NCBI RefSeq assembly: GCF_900102545.1
Contig: NZ_FNBN01000004.1
Location: forward strand, 484,680 to 548,679
Direction: 5' to 3'
DNA: 64,000 nucleotides
Origin: Chitinophaga filiformis
Lineage (GTDB): Bacteria > Bacteroidota > Bacteroidia > Chitinophagales > Chitinophagaceae
In this document: in pieces, positions 27,746-36,877 of the stretch
How positions within the stretch are numbered: position 1 is the first letter of the stretch
Layout: every line of letters begins with the position of its first letter
Notes under the pieces: model-generated
The model's input: only the letters and a program-made list of their open reading frames with translations
What the model was told of the DNA's origin: nothing
The model's database searches: none
Translations under genes and position numbers: made by a program

Positions 27746-28170
27746 TTATGCTATCAGAGAACATTCGCTAAAAAACAGACCATTTTGCAATTATATGCTA
27801 TTGGACAAAACAAAAATCTTCAACCAGCTAAAGCTCAATTTAAAAAAGATGCGTATTAATTGTTTATCAAAAAAAAACCGTGTTCGGTTCAATTGTAACA
27901 GGAAAACAGAGTCACGTTACATCGAGTCCATCAATATTTGAAAATGGTTAACTAATATCTATAAATACTCCACCCACAAATACTACAGGATTGAGTAGCC
28001 TCTAAGGTCCAGCAGTGAAGCACGTTCAACCAAGTAAATCCAAAACAGATTTTAATGGCTAAGATATAATAATTATGTTAAAAGAGTCATCATTCACCCA
28101 TCCAGAGATAGAAATTCTAAGCAATTGACATAAGTAAAAATAAAGATTCTTTATTGTAGAATCATGCCAA
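27746..28170 (+). other. AT-rich intergenic stretch with possible decayed coding sequence
   Basis: No intact gene. One frame from about 27886 reads FGSIVTGKQSHVTSS before stops, and nearby fragments are Thr/Ser-rich (INTPPTNTTGLSSL), which might be remnants of another peptide copy or a different gene. Homology to the intact peptides is not clear by eye. Confidence 0.3.
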
Positions 28171-28192
28171 TGCAAGAAAAATGCATTTCTAG
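28171..28192 (+). promoter_or_regulatory. TGCA-box upstream of peptide gene 2
   Basis: TGCAAGAAAAATGCAT followed by TTCTAG, 97 bp before the ATG of the intact peptide gene. The first 16 bases are identical to the box at 26775. Confidence 0.5.
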
Positions 28193-28267
28193 AAGTTAAT
28201 TTTATAATAAGAATTTAATGGCCATTGAATTAAAATTTTAATTTAATAACTATCAAAAAAAATTTCT

Positions 28268-28624
28268 ATGAAAAGGGTATCTGTTAAAAACCTATCATTA
28301 TTAGGTTTAGTTTTAATGGCTGCATCTGCCGTAACGGCAGCCGTTATGCCTGATAAATCAAATAACAAGAGAGTTAACAATGGAACATTGAGAGCTTTTA
28401 GTAATGGTGATTCTGTTAATGAAGATGTTATATCATGCGTAATCGTATCTGGCGGTGGCGTAAACTCTTGCACAGTAAGCGGAACAGCTACTACAGCTGC
28501 TGGGGCTCAAATTGATGAAAGTAGAGTGCAAATCGGCAGCCTCTTCTATCAAACAGTAGGTAACACTTCCCAAACTGGAGGCCCTGCGAATGGGAACCAA
28601 AGTAGTGTGCTGGCTGTTGCATAA
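28268..28624 (+). CDS. Secreted CX10C peptide 2, candidate modification substrate
   Basis: The 118-aa product parallels peptide 1: leader VKNLSLLGLVLMAASAVTAA (6-25), then MPDKSNNKRVNNGTLRAF, then C57 and C68 around VIVSGGGVNS, followed by TVSGTATTAAGA and YQTVGNTSQTGG. Leader and linker are the best conserved parts, as in precursor families in which a recognition segment is fixed and the core varies. It could equally be a plain secreted protein of unknown role that is common in Chitinophaga relatives. It ends before a 35-bp hairpin that separates it from a convergent gene. Confidence 0.75.
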   Translation: MKRVSVKNLSLLGLVLMAASAVTAAVMPDKSNNKRVNNGTLRAFSNGDSVNEDVISCVIVSGGGVNSCTVSGTATTAAGAQIDESRVQIGSLFYQTVGNTSQTGGPANGNQSSVLAVA

Positions 28625-28638
28625 AAATAGCATCCCCA

Positions 28639-28711
28639 TTAAAATAGTAATTGAATAAAAAAAGGTGCTTGCAAAATGCAAGCACCTTTTTTTATTCAAT
28701 TACTATTTTAA
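28639..28711. terminator. 35-bp perfect hairpin between convergent genes
   Basis: Arms 28639-28673 and 28677-28711 are perfect complements around a 3-nt loop, including a GGTGCTTGCA core and flanking A7/T7 runs. The T-runs make it an intrinsic terminator on both strands. The stop codon of the leftward gene (28703-28705) lies inside one arm. Confidence 0.85.
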
Positions 28712-31333
28712 AAAAACGTACTTCTCCTCCTTTTTGAGAGTACTATTAACTTCAAGCGAAGTTTTCTTTCCTTGGGTATTAACTCGGTAAAATTCTCCAT
28801 ATTCAACCAATAACGCCTCTGATTTGCCATCTGCATGACGCGTATCTGTATTTATAACTTTGTTAGCATGATGCATGCTAACTGTATCACTCACAATAGT
28901 ATGTCCTGTAATGATATGGGAAACTGAATAAATTTTTAACGTACTATCAATATATCCAGTATTCTTTTGCCCCGTATAGTATCCCCTATACCAAAAAGGA
29001 GATTGAGAAGAACTCATTACAACATTTGCATATTCATCTGTGAGTGCATCGCCATTTCTGTCATAATACTCTCTGGCGATCCTGTTTATCTGTTCTAGGG
29101 ATAATTTCAATTTGTTGATTCCTGGAGATACTCCTCCATGGGCAAATAATAAGTTTCCAATTTTTTCGATTATATTTTTCGTCCTCAGCCATTTACCTAA
29201 TACTGCATCATTGGAATATAGCTCACTGGTTGAGCTATTCAGTATAGCCGCATTTCTTTTATACTTTTCATGGACATACCTGTTATCTCCTTGAAGATTC
29301 ATTATTTCATGATTGCCTAGTATAAAATGTACAAATCCTCCTTTCTCTTTTGCTTTTTGCTCCAATGAGTAAATCAGCCATAAACATTCTGTCACCTGGC
29401 TACCTCTATCAAACACATCACCTAAAAGAACCAAATGTCCCTTTCCGAAAGTCCAGTCATAATTTTCATCTATTACACCATTTGAACGCAGCAGATCCCT
29501 AAGCGCTTTTAAATTTCCCTCTATATCAGAGATAGCGAGTATCTTCTCGGCATCGCCAAATTGACACGGCGTCCCATGAGCTTGTTCTTTTAACTTAACT
29601 GTAAATGAGTTTCCTCCTGTATCTGAAGGGACATTAAACGATACAGCTTGTTTTTTATTTATTGTCTCGTTCATCAATGATATCCCATTTATTCGACTTA
29701 TTCTTATTGTGCTATCCCCTTCCCAAACATAAGGTCCATCCTTTATAAGCAGCAACTGCTCCTTTATCAGATTTACTAACAACCTCCCATTATCTATTCT
29801 AGGATCTATTTTTGATCGTCCGCGCACCAAATGGCCATATCCATCCATAAGAAGGATGGATGGATATGCCGCAATTCCAAAATTCTTTATCATGCTATGC
29901 TCATTCCCTTCCCCGTTTGTGTATAAATTAATACCATTCCCGGTAGTATATTTTTTCTGACCCACACTTTGAAGCCATCGATCCTTACTTTCATCTACAC
30001 ACACATTCAAAAACACAACGTCAGAATCTGTTTTAAAGGCCTCTTCCACTTTTGACAGAGCGGGAACCATTTGTATGCAACCTTTACAACCGGTAAACCA
30101 GAAATCCATAATTACCACTTTGCCTTTCAAATCTTCCTTGCTAAATATATTTCCATACATGTCTACCAGCTTAAAACCGACGTCTCTCTTTCCCATTTGT
30201 CTTTCCCGTTCCTCTACCTCATATTTACGAACTTCTTTTTTATGGTTTTCAAAGCCCGGCTGCTTGTAATAGTCTGCTAGGATTTCCTCTATCTCAGGAT
30301 AAAAGCCCAATTCATGCAGCAACCCATGTTCATGATTGAAAAAAAATGCCAGAACTTTCTCTCTAATAAGGCCTTTGTATCTTCGTTTTGCCAAATTGTA
30401 TCTAACGACATATCCATCTACCTCTTCTTTACCTAAAATTGAAGTATCTGACCTTCTATCTTTAAAAAATCGGTTTCTCTCCCTCAAAGCATAAAACTTT
30501 AGAATTGCATATAGATAATATGGATCTCCCACAAAGGAAGACTCGTATTGAAGCCATTGCGCCCCAGCGCCATTCATTGTTGAGTCAAAAATTACGCAAA
30601 GATCGCGATTAGTCAATCCGTACTGATTAACTATTAAGGAATCAGATGAATCTGATTTCACGGAACCACGACTTAAATAGGAGAAGCGCACCATCCTCTT
30701 TTCTTCTATCTCATATAAAGCTCTTTCTTTTATTGCATTGTAAGCAAAATCCGACATTCGACTTCTATAGTTATCAATCAACTCCGTCGTTTTCCTTAAT
30801 TTATCGTTCAAGTAAGTATTCCATGCAAAATAATCATTTAGATTTTTCAGGGGTTTAAACCTTCCAGACAATGCTTTAAAGGAATCCGTAAGTTCCATGC
30901 TGTCTTTAAGTAAGGCTAACTTATAAAGTAATTCCCATTTAGCAGCCCCCCTCCCTGAGAAAATAGGTTCATCTCCTTTGTAATTCACTACAATGCTATC
31001 GCCAGACTCTATATGATAACCAATCTTAGACCCATTTGCGAAAAAATCTCCTTTAATATATTTTGGCCTATCTAAAGACAACACACATTTTATTCTTTTA
31101 TTGATGACACGTTTGACAATGGTATCATACTTATCACTGGTATATGACACCACTTCCATAGGGACAGTTGCCAAATCAATCGTTTCTTTTATATAATCGG
31201 GAGGAACCATCCCCTGCAGCACGGCCCTACCTTTAGAATAATTCGTTTTCTTTTGAGCAAATCCATGATATACACTCAAAAAAAAAACTAGCGTCGTTAC
31301 AATTTTTATTCTCATCACTTTTCTATTTTTCAA
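28703..31333 (-). CDS. TlpA-like thioredoxin fused to a metallophosphoesterase
   Basis: The 876-aa product has a signal peptide (about 1-26), an N-terminal DUF4369-like strand region (about 33-125), a helical stretch, a thioredoxin/AhpC-TSA domain (about 384-528; C416-x-x-C419 in FTGCKGC, cis-Pro in AAYPSILL) and a calcineurin-like phosphoesterase (about 595-850). Metal motifs are ISDIEGN (D603, with Glu where His is usual), GD (638-639), GNHE (673-676), AHGG (H732) and TGHT, so it looks active. Predicted periplasmic. A thioredoxin-phosphatase fusion is uncommon; the phosphatase part is the closest relative in this window of the pseudoenzyme at 23930. Its stop lies within the shared terminator. 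Confidence 0.87.
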   Translation of the reverse strand: MKNRKVMRIKIVTTLVFFLSVYHGFAQKKTNYSKGRAVLQGMVPPDYIKETIDLATVPMEVVSYTSDKYDTIVKRVINKRIKCVLSLDRPKYIKGDFFANGSKIGYHIESGDSIVVNYKGDEPIFSGRGAAKWELLYKLALLKDSMELTDSFKALSGRFKPLKNLNDYFAWNTYLNDKLRKTTELIDNYRSRMSDFAYNAIKERALYEIEEKRMVRFSYLSRGSVKSDSSDSLIVNQYGLTNRDLCVIFDSTMNGAGAQWLQYESSFVGDPYYLYAILKFYALRERNRFFKDRRSDTSILGKEEVDGYVVRYNLAKRRYKGLIREKVLAFFFNHEHGLLHELGFYPEIEEILADYYKQPGFENHKKEVRKYEVEERERQMGKRDVGFKLVDMYGNIFSKEDLKGKVVIMDFWFTGCKGCIQMVPALSKVEEAFKTDSDVVFLNVCVDESKDRWLQSVGQKKYTTGNGINLYTNGEGNEHSMIKNFGIAAYPSILLMDGYGHLVRGRSKIDPRIDNGRLLVNLIKEQLLLIKDGPYVWEGDSTIRISRINGISLMNETINKKQAVSFNVPSDTGGNSFTVKLKEQAHGTPCQFGDAEKILAISDIEGNLKALRDLLRSNGVIDENYDWTFGKGHLVLLGDVFDRGSQVTECLWLIYSLEQKAKEKGGFVHFILGNHEIMNLQGDNRYVHEKYKRNAAILNSSTSELYSNDAVLGKWLRTKNIIEKIGNLLFAHGGVSPGINKLKLSLEQINRIAREYYDRNGDALTDEYANVVMSSSQSPFWYRGYYTGQKNTGYIDSTLKIYSVSHIITGHTIVSDTVSMHHANKVINTDTRHADGKSEALLVEYGEFYRVNTQGKKTSLEVNSTLKKEEKYVFLK

Positions 31334-31609
31334 AATTTCTGAATTAATCTTACTTTTTTATAACGGAATTGGATATTCATTTCTCCTTGAGCTAAGATAA
31401 CCTATCATATATCCTTACTTTTAACGACCACACTCCTATCCTATAAACCTATGCGCTCCGAATTTATTCATATATAGCAATTTACATTGCTGAATATTAT
31501 ATAAATCATACTTTCAGGCCGCCAAAAAAATGATAATCAAGCAATCAGGCAGGCATCCACGTAGCAATACTCGTAATCAATAGTTATGATAGGTTAATAG
31601 GGTATATGC

Positions 31610-33049
31610 CTAATAACCTATATTCTGTGGCAGATTCTCAAGCATTACGTCTTGCAATGGAATAGGGGATATAGCTTTGTCACTTGGATAAGGCAATTTA
31701 TTCCAATCATTATTTAAAACGTCCTTTCTGACAACTGGTTGCTGCCATCGCTGCAAATCATACATGCGCATTCCCTCAAAAGAAAGCTCTTTTCTACGCT
31801 CCTCCCAAATCGCATTAATTAATTCATTTCCACCAATAGTTAATGAAGATATCTCAGGGTCAGCTCTTTTTCTCACCGCATTTAAATAGTCTCGAGCTTT
31901 ATTTTCATCGCCCAATAGGGCGCACGATTCTGCAGCCATCAAATAAACTTCTGATGACCGTATAATTGGATGATAATAATCAGCTTCCGGAACAGTACGC
32001 ATCCCAGCGACATTTACTGGAAATTTAGTTACCTTAAACGTACCATCAGAATATGTCACCCATTTCGACCGTACATCATTAGAATCCTTCATAAGGATTG
32101 ATGCAATATCTTCTGTCGCCAGGTAATATGAAAATGTTCCCCTCAAGTATCTACCTAAGAAATTACTATTATAGAGATCTCCTGGTGTAGCTTGAAATAG
32201 AACCTCTGTTTCAACAAAATTCTTGTGATAAAATAAACCATCTGGATATCCGTTAGCAATGGTTAAAAGCGGCACCTGTTCGCATAATTTTTCCGACAAT
32301 TCTCTCGTTTGAGCATATTTGCCACTAAATAAATAAACTCTTGCCAGTAAGGCCCTAGCGGCATAGTTGTTAATATATCTTATATCTATTGATGACATCT
32401 CGGGCAATAACTGAACTGCCATATTTAAATCCGCAATTATACTATTATAAACCTCCGCCACAGATTGTCTTGTATAATGTTGCGTAACATCTGAAGTTGT
32501 AATATACGGGACGCCCATATGGCTTGCATTTGGCGTAAACTTATAGGTTTGAGCAAATATATTAACCAACTTAAAATACAACAATGCTCTTAAAGCGTAG
32601 GCCTGCCCTTTAATATTATCAGCGACATCTGGATTTTCTTTCCGATATTTCTCAATATCCTCAATTATAAAATTGCATGCCCTTATTATAAAATAACTAG
32701 ACCGCCAAGAGCCATTCATATTCACCGAACCGGTGCTTTCACTTAGGTCGGGTCTGTCTCCCTTTTGCTGAGCCCAAGTATAATGAAGAAACAGACTTTG
32801 AGGAGGTAACGCCAAAGGCTTTAAATTATCTGCAATTAGTTCTGGATATGCGTTACCGATTCCTTGCACAGAGTACTGATTGAATAATTCATATGTTCCA
32901 TTCAAAAACTCTTTCATACTACCGAGATCTCTGACATACGCCTGCCTCGTCAATACACTTTTATCAACTACATCCAGAAAATCTGAACTACATGCAGCGA
33001 TGTTTGTGCATAAAATAACCAGTATAACTAAATATTTATGGTGCTTCAT
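31610..33049 (-). CDS. SusD/RagB-family outer-membrane lipoprotein
   Basis: SusD-type proteins sit on the cell surface as a lid over the SusC channel and bind the substrate. The 479-aa product has a lipoprotein signal (lipobox AAC, C20) followed by FLDVVDKS, the TPR-like helical core (AYALRALLYFKLVNIFAQTY) and the C-terminal SusD domain (VYLMAAESCALLGDENKARDYLNAVRKRA, with GMRMYDLQRW). It lies 35 bp downstream of the SusC gene on the same strand. Substrate unknown; glycan or peptide ligands are both known for this family. Confidence 0.93.
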   Translation of the reverse strand: MKHHKYLVILVILCTNIAACSSDFLDVVDKSVLTRQAYVRDLGSMKEFLNGTYELFNQYSVQGIGNAYPELIADNLKPLALPPQSLFLHYTWAQQKGDRPDLSESTGSVNMNGSWRSSYFIIRACNFIIEDIEKYRKENPDVADNIKGQAYALRALLYFKLVNIFAQTYKFTPNASHMGVPYITTSDVTQHYTRQSVAEVYNSIIADLNMAVQLLPEMSSIDIRYINNYAARALLARVYLFSGKYAQTRELSEKLCEQVPLLTIANGYPDGLFYHKNFVETEVLFQATPGDLYNSNFLGRYLRGTFSYYLATEDIASILMKDSNDVRSKWVTYSDGTFKVTKFPVNVAGMRTVPEADYYHPIIRSSEVYLMAAESCALLGDENKARDYLNAVRKRADPEISSLTIGGNELINAIWEERRKELSFEGMRMYDLQRWQQPVVRKDVLNNDWNKLPYPSDKAISPIPLQDVMLENLPQNIGY

Positions 33050-33084
33050 TGAATTGAATTATATAATTTAATACAAAAGCTTAA

Positions 33085-36000
33085 TTAAAAAGTTGCATTT
33101 AGCCCAATGCTATAAGAACGTTGCTGTGGATACAAGAAATTTCCATTACCAAATACATTTACATTCTCGGGGTCATCACCCGAATATCTTGTCCATAAAG
33201 CAAGATTATGCGCTTGAATAAACACTTTTGCTCCATCCAAATGCAAATGTTGCAGCATTCCCTTATTTAAATTATATGTTAGAGAAATATTAGCTAAACG
33301 GATAAAATCTCCATTGAACAAAAAACGCGTTGAAGGAGCCGTGCCGTAATCGTACTCTGCTCCAGCCACTCCGTTTAACAATCTTCTAGGATTAAGCGTT
33401 ATATCACCAGGTTTTTGCCAGCGATTCAGCGCAGATTTACTTTGGTTGATATATGGATTTTGGCCATCATTCTGTAAAAATGAGCCATTATAGTAAATTT
33501 TCGATCCATATTGGTAGTACAACATTGCCGCTAGTTCAATGCCTTTCCATGAAAATGTGTTAGTAATTGAACCAAATCCATCCGGTTGGGGCTTACCTAC
33601 ATATTTTTGCTTTGCTGCATAATAATCCTCCGTATTTTTTCCTAAAGAGTCTATCCACATTGGTCTCCCATTTGCTGGATTTACCCCTGCCCAAATTGGC
33701 AAATAAAATGAATTGTATTCATGGTCAACTTGATTCACAACCAATCCTCCCCCTGCAGACATCACAGTAGAGAAAAAAGATTTTACGAGCTTATTGCTAT
33801 TTCTGCTCCAATTGGCGCTAACACCCCACTTAAAGTTCTTCAACTCGATAATGGAAGCCATTAGTGATAATTCAATCCCCGAGTTTTTCATATCTCCGAT
33901 GTTAGCGGTAATAGTGCTAAAACCTGTAGCAAGTCCTAAAGGGATGTTACTAGCAATCAGATTCTTAGTCTTTCTATTATAAACATCTACAGTCACACCA
34001 ACACGCTGTTTAAACATCTGAAGATCTAATCCGGCATTCCAGGTAAAAGTCTCTTCCCATTTAATCCCCGGATTACTAGGTCTACCACTCGTACGCGGAA
34101 AAACCGCACTCTCATTCAGAAATTGCTGCATAGAAAGGTAATCGTATCGCAAATTATCAGCTATTGCGGCTGAATTCCCTGCTGGTCCAAAACTCCCCCT
34201 TATTTTAAAGTTATCTAACCATCCTTTTGTTCGCTTGAAGAAAATTTCTTCCGATGCAATCCAGCTTCCTCCTATTGACCAATAGCTACCAAACCGCTCA
34301 TTTCTGCCAAATCGTGAAGACCCATCTGTTCTAATTGAGCTTGTTAAAAAATACTTGTTTCTGAATCCAGTATTTAGTTGACCGAAATATGATAATAATG
34401 TTTGTCTTCCATCACTGCTTGCCGCGCCAAACAATATGCCTCCTTGCGCCTGATCAAGCAATGGGTTCGTTGAAAACCCTCTTACCTCGACATATGAACT
34501 CTTAACAGTCAATATTTGTGCCTCTTGCCCAATCAAGAACTGAACATTAAGACCATTAGTGAATTGTTTGTTATACTGCAAAGTATTTGTGTTTATAATA
34601 TTGGCTGTCCTATAATTCTCTTCTCTCAGCTTTCCCCCTGCATCAGTACTACCATCAACTGCCAGCGATGGATGTATCTTCTCTTTTAATTCGTTCAACA
34701 TAAAATCTACCCCCACGCTTGAGTTCAATTTGAAATTATTCAGAAAACTGGCTTCGCCATATAATCTACTTAACCCACGATAGGCTGTATTTCTGTTAAT
34801 ATTCAGTATTGCTTCAGCTGCAGGATTAGCTGTCAAGAAACCTCCCGAGAGAGTTTGCCCCCAAGAATAATTGTAAACAAACTTACCCGAAGAATCATAG
34901 ATCGGGTTTAAAGGAGAAGAAGACTGCAGCACATCAAAAGATGCTCCATTGTTATAATTCTGAACATTATATGACAAGGCTGCATTTAGCCCTATTTTTA
35001 GCCAAGCTCTAGGGCGATTTTCATAGTTAACACGAAGAGACTTACGATCGTAACCTGTATTTTTAACTACTCCATTTTGTTTCGTATACTCGAGATTTAC
35101 ATAAAAATTGGATTTGTCATTTCCCCCCGACAATGATATTTCATTGGCCATCGAAATTTCATTATTAGAAAATAATTCTTTTCCCCAATCAGGAGCAGGA
35201 TAAAAACTAAGATTACCATCTTTATCTCTATAAGTTGGGAATTTTGGTGTGGCGGGGCTAGGCGTGATTTGTAAATCCGCAAGAATATCTGTGTCTGTTA
35301 TGCCAGGATTAGAATTCCGGTAAGCTTCAAACAATAATTCAAGATATTCCTGTTGGTTAAGTAAAGGGACTCTTTGTTTAAGGCGTGAGGAAACATCTGT
35401 TTGATGGCGGAAATTAAAAATTGTTTTACCGAGCTTTCCTTTTTTAGTGGTTATTAAAATAACCCCATTACTAGCCTTAGCTCCATAGAGCGCAATGGCC
35501 GAAGCATCCTTCAAAATGGAAATAGATTCAATATCAGAAGGATTTAATTGTGCAATAGGATCGCTCACAGGCGATGAATTGCTCGATAAGGCACTACTTT
35601 GTCTAGCAGGATCCTGGAAAACGGGAATACCATCCATAACTATTAATGGATTTCTAACTGTTGCCCCAGCATCAATTTTTCCTCCAGTTGCTATTCCTCT
35701 TAACAAAAAATTACTCGGTGCACTACCCGGCTGTCCATTTCCAGCAGTCACTAGTAGCCCAGGCACTAGCCCCTGTAAACTTTTATCAAAACTTCTATTT
35801 GGCAACGTTTGAATCTGTTCGCCTGTTACAACTGTTATTGCGCCAGTTAAAGCTCTTCTTGTTGAAGTTCCATATGCCGTCACTATAGTTTCATTGAGGC
35901 TATTATCTCCTGGCTTCAGTTGTACTTTCACATTCGTCCTCCCTGCCAGAGGCATCTCGGTCGTTACAAATCCAGTATAACTCACTTGTATAACATCATG

Positions 36001-36504
36001 CTCACCTACACGTGCCAACGTAAATGATCCATTATCTTTCGTCGCTGTCCCAAACATCGTACCCTTCAACCTCACACTCGCTCCAGGCAGCGGCATTCCT
36101 TTTTCATCCATCACCACTCCACTCACACTTACCACCATCACCGTGTCCTTCCTTCTCTCCGCAACAATCGACCTTATAAATATCTTATCCTTATTCCCCT
36201 TCACATACTCATACGTCAACCCAAGCGGCGGCAACATTTCCGCCAGGGCCTCTTCAATTGGTGTAGAAACAAACTTAACCCCAACATATTGACTAGTATT
36301 CAAATCTCCGAAACTCAGAGTTACTCCGGTCTGCTTCTCAATAACATTAAACACATCTCTTAGGGAAATTTGACTGTTCGTAATCGTCACATTACGGCCA
36401 GGTTGCACGCTCTTCTGTGCATGTAAACAAATACAAGGAAGCAACAGCCAAAGCAAGACCATTAAGCTATGCCTCGCATAGCAGTGAGTAAATTTTTGTT
36501 GCAT
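33085..36504 (-). CDS. SusC/RagA TonB-dependent transporter with STN domain
   Basis: The 1139-aa protein has a signal peptide, an STN domain (about 33-110; NSQISLRDVFNVIEKQTGV), a carboxypeptidase-regulatory-like domain (about 125-200), a plug (about 205-350; ILKDASAIALYGAKASNGVI) and a 22-strand barrel ending in aromatic F. The STN domain contacts a FecR anti-sigma factor in the periplasm, and ECF sigma and FecR genes start divergently 374 bp away, so substrate uptake probably induces this locus. Base composition appears to change within the gene, with the N-terminal quarter looking more C-rich than the barrel part. Confidence 0.95.
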   Translation of the reverse strand: MQQKFTHCYARHSLMVLLWLLLPCICLHAQKSVQPGRNVTITNSQISLRDVFNVIEKQTGVTLSFGDLNTSQYVGVKFVSTPIEEALAEMLPPLGLTYEYVKGNKDKIFIRSIVAERRKDTVMVVSVSGVVMDEKGMPLPGASVRLKGTMFGTATKDNGSFTLARVGEHDVIQVSYTGFVTTEMPLAGRTNVKVQLKPGDNSLNETIVTAYGTSTRRALTGAITVVTGEQIQTLPNRSFDKSLQGLVPGLLVTAGNGQPGSAPSNFLLRGIATGGKIDAGATVRNPLIVMDGIPVFQDPARQSSALSSNSSPVSDPIAQLNPSDIESISILKDASAIALYGAKASNGVILITTKKGKLGKTIFNFRHQTDVSSRLKQRVPLLNQQEYLELLFEAYRNSNPGITDTDILADLQITPSPATPKFPTYRDKDGNLSFYPAPDWGKELFSNNEISMANEISLSGGNDKSNFYVNLEYTKQNGVVKNTGYDRKSLRVNYENRPRAWLKIGLNAALSYNVQNYNNGASFDVLQSSSPLNPIYDSSGKFVYNYSWGQTLSGGFLTANPAAEAILNINRNTAYRGLSRLYGEASFLNNFKLNSSVGVDFMLNELKEKIHPSLAVDGSTDAGGKLREENYRTANIINTNTLQYNKQFTNGLNVQFLIGQEAQILTVKSSYVEVRGFSTNPLLDQAQGGILFGAASSDGRQTLLSYFGQLNTGFRNKYFLTSSIRTDGSSRFGRNERFGSYWSIGGSWIASEEIFFKRTKGWLDNFKIRGSFGPAGNSAAIADNLRYDYLSMQQFLNESAVFPRTSGRPSNPGIKWEETFTWNAGLDLQMFKQRVGVTVDVYNRKTKNLIASNIPLGLATGFSTITANIGDMKNSGIELSLMASIIELKNFKWGVSANWSRNSNKLVKSFFSTVMSAGGGLVVNQVDHEYNSFYLPIWAGVNPANGRPMWIDSLGKNTEDYYAAKQKYVGKPQPDGFGSITNTFSWKGIELAAMLYYQYGSKIYYNGSFLQNDGQNPYINQSKSALNRWQKPGDITLNPRRLLNGVAGAEYDYGTAPSTRFLFNGDFIRLANISLTYNLNKGMLQHLHLDGAKVFIQAHNLALWTRYSGDDPENVNVFGNGNFLYPQQRSYSIGLNATF

Positions 36505-36877
36505 AAGGACAAGACTAAAAATGGTTAGTTAAATACAGTTACAGTCACCTGACATTTTATATTAGTAATAGATTTAGGCAAAGACATAGTTACCCTTTAT
36601 AACCTAAAGAGCAGCCTCACTGAAAAAAGGGTGAAGACGTTTATCAAAAAAATTTCATCAAAAAAACTAACCCATCCGCTACCCCCCAGAAAAATGTGGG
36701 TTTTCGGGCCTATGTTAACTGATTATTAAGAAAAAAAACCAAAGAAACAGTGTAAATTAAAGTGTCTAATCTGAGGACTGGCAACAATAATTTAATAGGG
36801 AATGCTATGATATTAACTTAAAGGGGGCTAAGTTTACACGTGCTTTTAGAATTTCACACCTGAATTTATCAGCCAGC
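36505..36877. other. Divergent promoter region between SusC and the ECF sigma gene
   Basis: This 373-bp AT-rich stretch should carry the SusC promoter on the - strand and the sigma promoter on the + strand. No clear -33/-7 pair, terminator or RNA gene was found. ECF-type promoters cannot be recognised without the sigma's own consensus. Confidence 0.4.

Noticed and set aside
28243-28473. 76-aa - strand frame over peptide gene 2
   Set aside because: It is the antisense reading of a gene with clear paralogy and leader sequence.
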